A DNA stretch of 64,000 bases, taken from contig OZ038433.1 in assembly GCA_964036275.1 (NCBI GenBank), positions 5,683,048 to 5,747,047 of the forward strand. Reading direction: 5' to 3'. This document shows, piece after piece, positions 53,601-62,600 of this stretch. The stretch comes from Litoditis marina (lineage: Eukaryota > Nematoda > Chromadorea > Rhabditida > Rhabditidae). Both the position numbers and the translations under genes were made by a program. Numbering within the stretch: position 1 is the stretch's first letter; every line of letters begins with the position of its first letter. The notes beneath the pieces are model-generated. The model saw only the letters and a list, made by a program, of their open reading frames with translations. It did not search any database and had not been told where the DNA came from.

Positions 53601-56600
53601 ATTGTAGTTTATGAATGAGCTTGGGAATGCTAACAGTGTCAAAAGCTTTACTGAAATCGAAATATACAACGTCGACACATTTTTTCGCGGCAAGGGCTTT
53701 GCTCCATATTTCATGGCAAGACAACAAATTGTGCGTGACTGAGCTGTTTTCACGGAAACCAAACTGATAATCAGGAATAATTTTGTAGCGGTTCAGATAC
53801 GGGACGAGTATGGATTTAATCAATCTTTCAAATGTTTTAGAAGCCCCACAGGAGAGATAAATAGGCCGATAAGATGCGATATTCTGAGATGGTTTCCCTG
53901 GTTTATGTATTGGAACAACAAAACACATTTTGTAGATCGAAGGAAAATACCCATGTTTGAAAGAAAGATTGAAGATATAAGAGAAAGGTACTGATAATGT
54001 TTTGGCTGACCTCTTGAGTATTACTTGGGGTATACCATCAGAACAAATAGTTGAAGAGGACTTCAGTTTTCTCAGCATTTTTTCCACTGTATGGGGCATA
54101 AAAATCACAGTTTCCGATGAAAGTTCGGAGTCAAGATTTGTAGTTTGTGGCTGGACCCCGTTGTCATCAATAAACACAGAACAATAAAAATTTGCAAACG
54201 CATCCACTATTGAAGGTAGCCCACTGTGCTTATCGCCGTTTGAATCAATCACCAAACTCGGAACATTTTTGGGTGGTCTAGTTCTAGCGCCAATATAAGA
54301 GAAAAGATCCTTATGATTTTTGGTTCGAAAATGGACTTTTTGTTGGGCCATGTCATATTTCTTAGTTTTCTTTTGCAAATCAATACACGCTTTATCGTAC
54401 AAATTCCGCAATGAAACGCCCAAATGACACTTAGAGAACATAATATTACGATGACGAAATAGTTTCCTTATATATTCAGGATATTTGTCGAACGAAGTAG
54501 ATTTCACAACAACTGGCACAGTGAATGCAAAAATAGAATGAATGACAGAATTTAGCTTTTGCACAAGCTCATCGATTGAATAAAACGTTTCGAACAATTT
54601 ACACCAGTTTACATTTGAAACCAATTCATCAAACAGTTTGCTATTATACTTGGAGAAAACAGGGAAAGGGATGGACGCGCTCGTTGTTTTTGCCACTTGT
54701 AGTTTGAACGAAATAGATGAATGATCAGAGCGAAAGAGGTGACACCCGTAGTTGAGAGACGAAATCATGCCGCATTGTGAATTTGATAGCACCCAATCAA
54801 TATTTCTGCCACTGCGCATCGTACTTTGCAATGCAAACTGTTTCAAACCGAGAATATCACATAAAACACCCACTCTTGTACCCATAGGAGGAGATAGAAG
54901 TTCAGTATTCCAGTCAATATTGAAATCACCACAAATTATAGTAGGGTATGATACAGTAACTAGATCGGAAATAAGTTCACACAGATTGTCTACGTCGCTC
55001 GCTATACTATTTGGTGGCAAGTAGACAACAATAAATCGTAGTTTGGTGTCGTGCAAAGTCAGATCAAAAGATAAGCAATCGAATTTTCCAAGGTATGATA
55101 TGGTGTTTACGTGAACATTGTATTTACTTTGAAAAATTGCGCAAACTCCCCCACCTTTTTTACCACGATCTTTGCGCAAAATTGAGAAAGGTGTTCCACC
55201 AACAAAGAGAGAGTCAGGAATTGATTTGGTCAACCAGGTTTCACCGAGCAGAAGAAAGTCAACATTGTTCACAGAAAGATACGCGCGAAGTTCCGCAGAG
55301 GAATTACATATGGAACGAGCATTACAGAAAGATACAGAAATTTGATCAAATTTAGATTTACCAGACTGAGAATGAAGTTTAGAATTTACTTTGCTATGCG
55401 GGGAACAAACTAGTTTCCCGAGTTGGTATCCATTTGAAACTGTACATTGTTTGAAACATCGATAGCTGACTGTACACTCGGAATATTTTTCAAACACGGA
55501 AAGTTAGCCAGATTGAAGCGAAGATCAGGGTTGAATACACGCGTGTTTCCCATTGTTGCTGCATTGCCACCAGTTGGCTTAGCTTTCCAATTCGGGGGAT
55601 TCTGTACACGATAGGCTGCTATGTCAGAAGTTAGCATAACCTTTTCAGCATAAACGACATAATCGTCAGGCTGTTTCTGTGCAAGGGCAGCTTCTTTTTT
55701 GGCTTTACATTCCGCAGTCAACTGGCGATGTTTCTCCCTTTCCTCGTCACTCAAAGATTTGCGAAACTTGTATTTGATGTTTTGATTGGACCTACGTAGC
55801 GCGTTGAGAGAGGAAAGGGCAAAATCCCTGTGACTATTGTAGCGAAACCACATTTTGAGAAGACGAGAGTTTTGACGGTTTTGCCCGTCTGAAACCTTCG
55901 GCTTACCCAAACGGCAACAACCAATCAAGGGACTTTCAATGCCAGCTTGATCAAGAAGATCAATACATTGATTGAAGTCATCTCGATTGCGTTGAGATGG
56001 TTTTGCTGCATTACTCTCAGGAATACCAATAGCGACCAAAGTACAATCCCTGTCTCTTTCATCGTGATCAACCACCGGTTTTTGAGTTGATTGATTGTTG
56101 AACAAGGCAGAAAGAGTACAATAGCAAGTATACATAGTCCAATAAGCAGATTGAATAGCAGAATCATCAGAAGGTGGAAGTTTCATAAGCTGATTTTCCA
56201 AATTTTTGAGCATGATTTCCGGATTAGAAACATGCTCTGAGGAAAACCCAGCATAATCCATTCCCATTTCTGATGAACCGACTAGGAAACGTTTACGAGA
56301 AGGTTGTGTAGGAGTTACCATAGGTTGTAGACTAAAGAAAATCAAGATATAAGAAAGAAGTAAATTGTTCGAATATAATTCATTATCAATCAATTCATTA
56401 TCAATCTAACTCTAACAAAGTCATGTCTATATGTGCCAAGAACCTATTCATTCTTGTAACAAGTAGGAAAACGCGTGATCGCAGTAAATTGTAAATGTTA
56501 GTAACATTGCACGAAAAACGAACCTGCCAATGTAGGCGGATCTTTGAAGAGAAAAGGAGCCTGGGAGAACGCGTTTGCGTTGGAGGTAACAGCATCCAGG

Positions 56601-59600
56601 GCTCCAGCCTGAAACGAAAAAGACAATGGAAAAAGATATGATATTCCGAATGAATCAAAGTTGTTTTTCCTTAGTTATTTTGATTTCACCTACACTTTAA
56701 AAACGGGAAATTTAAAAAAAATATTCATCGTTGACGTTTCCATCAATCTGAAAATTGCGATATCCGATAATGATGCTTTGCAGTTTGTACCTTGATATTC
56801 TTGAGGTTTGTGGCGAATTTTCCTTTCTGTATCCGTCCATTTTGGAACAATTGGTTAGAGACGACTATCGAATCTGAAATCAACTAGAGTCACTACGGGA
56901 AAAATGAATCTGTGTAGTTTGATCAGAAAACTTCTGATTGGTAAACATTATCATTTGCTCATGTGCTGTGTCACAACAATCTACAAACGTGTGAATCCTA
57001 TTGAGAAACTACAGTATGGTAGAAATGCCCGGAAAGTTCACTAGCATTTTCAGTGAGATTATTATTATTAGAATGATGAGAACTATACCTGTAGTTCGGT
57101 TAGATGCGTGAATACTGAGTCCAAGCAGTGCGAAAATAACCAGAGGTAGGAGGATAGAGACAACCAGCTGGTGCCAGCGACTTTGGAGAAAGCCGAGTTT
57201 CATTCGGAGAACCAGCCAGAATTCGGCCATTCCCTTGGAAGACCGCGCGCCTGGAGAAAAGAAATGTTTTTTTTCAAATGAATATCAACATTAGGTATCA
57301 ATGAACTAGTCGTTCAATCACTGGATGAAAAGTTGGAAGTTATTAGCATAGGGTAAAACTTTAATTTAAGTTTTTTTTCAGTTTGACCCTTTCATCACGG
57401 TCAAGAAAGTAAATTGAAATGTTTCAGCTGTTTTGAAAGATGTTATATACGATTCGCTTTTCCCCGAGCAATCCTATCCCACTGTGTTTTCAGTATGACC
57501 CCGTTGTTTTTCAGTCGAAATTTGAGATCAAACTACAATAGATATCACGTTGAACATGAACCTACTTGAATAGGCTTCCGCCAGAGGCGGTATCATGGTT
57601 TTGACATCTTCCTTCGGACCATCCCGGTGTTCACAGCATCTAAAATTGTTATAGAACTACACTTTTGAAACTCAAAACATTTTCTTAAACGCTCAGCATC
57701 ACGTGAACGTTTTGAAAGTTTTCCTACTTTTCTTTCCTATCCGAATCTACCGAGCGTCGGCTTGGAAGCTTGGAAGAACGAGTACTAAAGAAAACAATCG
57801 GTGGTTTTCTGATTTTGAGAATATTTTCCGGCATTATTCTTCCAATTAATACAAATAATAATCGAAAAAAAAACTATACTTTGTGTAGGCATCTTGAATC
57901 GAGGGCGGGGCGAATTCCCAGAATTTGATGGACTTTCCACTCTTCCCGGCGAGATGAGACATCACTTTCAGCATTCTAAAAGAAGAAAACAATCAGTAAT
58001 GAATAAAATCATAGAAAATTCAACTTTTTTCATCGAATGTACCCCAAAGTTTGACAAAAGCTGCCGCAGGAGAAATGATACACTTCATCACTATTACCGT
58101 TTGTGTGTATCTTTGTATTATTGTATTGAACATTCGAATATCATTAGTTTTACTCGTAATTCCATTTGTTTCTAAATTCTTACTCTTAAGTACTCTTAAG
58201 TAAAGTTTTACTCTTGAATTATATAATTATATTTGTTTTTAAACTCACGGAACGTCCTTCGTATTGCAAATAGAAATCTTGATACTTTCATTAGGCAGTC
58301 TCTCTTCAGTCAAAGTACACATGGGATTGTCCAGAACCTCCTTGATTTTGTCCTTGAAAAATAAAATATGAAACATATCAGTTGAGAAAGAAAACATAGA
58401 AAAATTGTAACTTTTGTCGAAGCAATACACAGAAGGAAATTATAAATGAATATACAAACCTTGGCTGTTTGTAACTTCGTCTCATCGAACGGCCCACATG
58501 GCCACAGAACTAGCGTGGCGGTGTCGTTGTTTCTGTAATACAAGTTTTAGTACGGTTTCGTTGTAATTGTACAAAGTCAGTAAACATTGGAATAGAATCA
58601 GGAAAGACAGCCCAGAAAAACGTTCCCATTTGTATCGTTTTCATGTGTTCTTAGTTGCACAGTTCAAAAATTTGCAAGGACGTGACCAATTAGACTACAA
58701 AATACCTGTCAAATGTACTGCTACTCACTAAACTACTTTAAATGGTGTGGTTTTACATAGATAAATAGATATAAATCATACTTGGCGATAACATCCTTGT
58801 ACGCCCCGCATCCGACCAATCTACCATTCGACATGAATGCCACGTAGTCAGCTATGATAGTATCGTTCACGTCGTACGTTGAGATTACGATACATCTGAA
58901 AGACAATTGATGATAAGAGAATTCAAAAAAGACGTGAAAAGGTGACATTGATTGATATCACGACATTCTTGGCTATAAAGCTCTGGAATCAGTACAAAAA
59001 TTGAAAGATCCAGTACTGTATTAAATTTTGAACCTACTATCATAATCTATTGAAGGGGTTACATATTCTACGTGAAGATTCACACAATCCGAATAGAACT
59101 ACGCTGCGAAGATAAAAAAAGCAACTTGAAACAACTCGATAATGCTACAACTTACCGTAACATAAACGTGAATATAAAGAAAAAATTACGTAAGCCAAAT
59201 GTAATAACAACGTAAACGTGTGTGATAATAACGTTAGCGCAACGTAACAACAACGTACAAACTCTACCTATCGTTTTTCCGCTGAGTTAGGAATGACTGG
59301 ATGTCGCTTTGCTGTGCTTGGTTACAGTATTTCGTTGGTTCGTCCAAAAGTATGACGTCACTAGATCCGATGAAAGCCAAGACAACCTTCAAAAGCTGCT
59401 GTTCCGGTGGCGATAGTCTCTCAAGTTTCTGAAAAACAATGGAGAAAAATAAACTAGAATACTTTGAAAATAGTTTCTGTATTCTAGCATGCTGTTCTGT
59501 TATCTGCAACCCTTCGATAACTTTAGTTATGTCATGTGCTCAGTCAGTGTTGTAGTTTGTAGTTTGGCTTATGCACTTCCTTTGGAGTTACAAAAGGAAA

Positions 59601-62600
59601 GTGTGCCCTCACCACCAACCGTATTCAAATGTTCCGTTAATTTGAGGACAAGTTTTGTTATCATTTTCAATCATATATCATCATGTGATACTCAAATAGT
59701 GTTGAACTTTTGGCTCTCACAGGGGGGGGGGGTCGAAGTAGAATGCCTTATCTCTCAGCAACATAAAAAAGACTACCCACCGTATTCAAATGATCTGCCA
59801 ACTTGAGTTCGGCCAGCATGACCATCAGGTCCTCCATGTTGTGGCCGCGGGCGGCGCCTATCCAGGCCATCAATTGTCGCACCGTGAAGTTCGGCAGAGA
59901 ACTCCATTGAGAAGAGTGAGAAATATACCGCGGCGTCTGGAACAATGTAAGTAAACTGAACCCAGCACAGTTCCTGCGTCTCTGCTTCTGCACACTATTT
60001 TGAATGGCTGGCGCTTGGACCCTACTCTGTAAGAGCAAAAAGGTTGCGGACAGCCAAAATCTTGTTGTCCTCGATGTTAACTGTTAACGGCACTAATACT
60101 GATGCAATGAAGAAAAATCTCGAAAATGTATGTATTTAGTACCGTTTTAAACTATTTGTTGGTGAAGGTTGTATACAAGCACAAGTTCAGTAAATTATAT
60201 GAAATCAGCGTGCAGAGTCTGCAGAGAAAACTGAAACTGAACACTTCTCCGTGTTAATTCATGTGATATGGAAAACGGATTATAGATTATTCGTGAAAAA
60301 TCGGTAGGCATACGTTGTTGTAGTTTGCAGCTTCAGAAGATTGAAGAGGTATTCTCAGTTTGAGATCAAACTACAAAGATATGATCATCCCTCCTACCTC
60401 GCAACCATCCGGTCCATACAGTACTGATCCACTATCCGGTGCAACCGAACCAGCTATGAGTTCGAGGAGAGAACTCGTTCCACTACCACGCGGACCGTAG
60501 ATGACGTTGATCTGGAATTGACTATAGACGCATACAGTACCTGATCTAAGTTTCCAGTGAGCCTGACGGTGTGGGTGGCTTGTAGTTTGTTGCTAAACAG
60601 CCGAAACTCGCGAACTGGCGCATTTCGAGATCAAACTACAACGTCCCTATGCAAATAGTTTGAGAACAGAGATTAGTAGAAGCTAGTAAGTTCAATGAGA
60701 GCTTACCAAAGAACGCAGAAATGGTACCTTTTTGACCTTCCAAAAATATGTTTTTCATTGAATTATTCTTTCATTTTGCCAATAAAGATGGTAATCGTAC
60801 CTCATTTGTGTTCATGCTGAATGAGATCTTTTCAACCGAGCAGTTGTTCGCGAACTTTTTGCTGACTCCGTCTAGAGCCACAGCCACTCGATTCGTCTTT
60901 GCTTGCAGTTGAACTTTGGACTTGAAGCTACTTTTGGCCGATGATATGCTCTGAAGTTCAGAGAGATGAGCTTCAACAAATATTCTCTGTACCAAATAAA
61001 AATAATGAAAAATGAGAGAAAAACGAGAAGAGAGTAGCAAAAAGAAAAAGAACTCTAATTTATAATGAAAATAGACTGAAGTTGATTTCAGGTTTCAAGT
61101 TCAGTGCTTGGCTTTGGAACTTGCTTGCCCTACTGGTCAATCTATTCGATTTTTCTCTAAATGTTTTGATTCTAGTTGATTTCCTGCTTCAATTTCATGT
61201 AGACATGACGAGAACTATATGATCGCATCAACTTTGATTACTAGTGAATGAGAAGATTCGCGCTCAGCGAGACAGTGAAATTAATTGTAATTAAAAATGT
61301 TGGATATCTTCTTCGATGAATATTCAATAAAGAATACAGTATACCTTGTCGGTTTTTGTTGTATTCGCGTCCACCGTTATTTTGATCGATTTTGCCTGAA
61401 AAAAATAATAAAATTATGGTTTGTCAACAATATCAAAATTAACTCTTAGAAAATTAACAAAAATAATTCACCACTTCATCTGATTCGTATTCGGGACCAC
61501 GTTGCGCTTTTCTCCAATAGGACGGCTGAAAACACTTTTTATAATTGACAGTTAAACACTTAGACAAAGTAGTGGCACTGATATAATAGAATGTCATCGA
61601 ACCAACATTAGATTGAGCAAGTCCAAAATTTGAAAAAAAGCGTGCTCGAGAAAGTTTTGAAGTAGGGCGCTAAGTCTATAAGCTCAGAGAAGCTACTCTA
61701 TATGCTTTCTCTCCCCACAACAAGCCAAAACGTATGTTGCCCTATCGCGCTGTGTTTGTAATTTGATTGTGCTGCTATTCGGTTAAAATTCGTGAGTCCT
61801 GGCGTGTTCTAAGATCGAACTGCATTGATTATTTGGTCACCACCCTAGTCACTCCCTATAACTCGCCATGAAAACGAAATAGATGGGTTGTCCGCGTTCG
61901 CGATCTCCCGGGGATACGGTATGCAGATAGAGCGCAATTCCGAACATCGCCAAAGCATCGAAGACGAGAAACGGTACGGCCATCCATGAGGTGATGTGGG
62001 AGGTACAAGTGTGACCACCTGTGGAAATAACTCAATTGGTCATTTTTACGTTTTTTTCCTTCAAGAAACGAAGAATGAATTCCGCTTGTACTTCTCTACT
62101 GACACTCTCAACCACCTCGGTTCTCTATAACTCAAAAACAGTTTTTTTGCAATGTTATATGAAGAGTAACTCGTAACTCAATCAATAACTTTACATTCAA
62201 CGTTCACGTAGCTTTTGCTCCTCAACCGGGGGCAGCAAGTGTGAACGCACACTAACACCCTGATATTAAACTTGGTTTTATGTACACCGGAATTTTATAG
62301 TAGTCCTCATTGAACCTATAATCGTTGCCAACGGAAAGGCGAGAGGATACTGTATATCTCACTTTCCGCTGTGTACGCACACATGTCTTCTATTCCAAAG
62401 TTTGCCTGTTCTGTGGTCAAATAGCGCAGTGGTTAGCGCCATGCTACAAATCTTTTGCTCGCAGGTTCAATTCCGGCGAGAGACAGAAATTTATAAATTT
62501 GACACCCACTATAGCAAGATAATCCCCCCACCTGCCATGATAGCCGTTGCTGCTGATCTCAGATAATAATAGTATGCGTAGGGAAAGAGGAGGGACGAGA

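Larger units (their letters stand above)
51585..56400 (-). mobile_element. Non-LTR retrotransposon, CR1-like, apparently full length
   Basis: Two overlapping ORFs on the minus strand (ORF1 56321-55410; ORF2 55497-52525) encode an RNA-binding-type protein and an endonuclease/reverse transcriptase. The likely 3' terminus is the TTTGA tandem repeat at about 51592-51610 (minus strand), a tail type seen in CR1-like elements. The element lies in one intron of the ABC gene in the same orientation, between exons at 56608-56525 and 51496-51385. The 5' end is near 56330-56400 but not fixed, and I could not confirm a target-site duplication. Both frames are free of stops, so the copy may be young. Confidence 0.8.
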
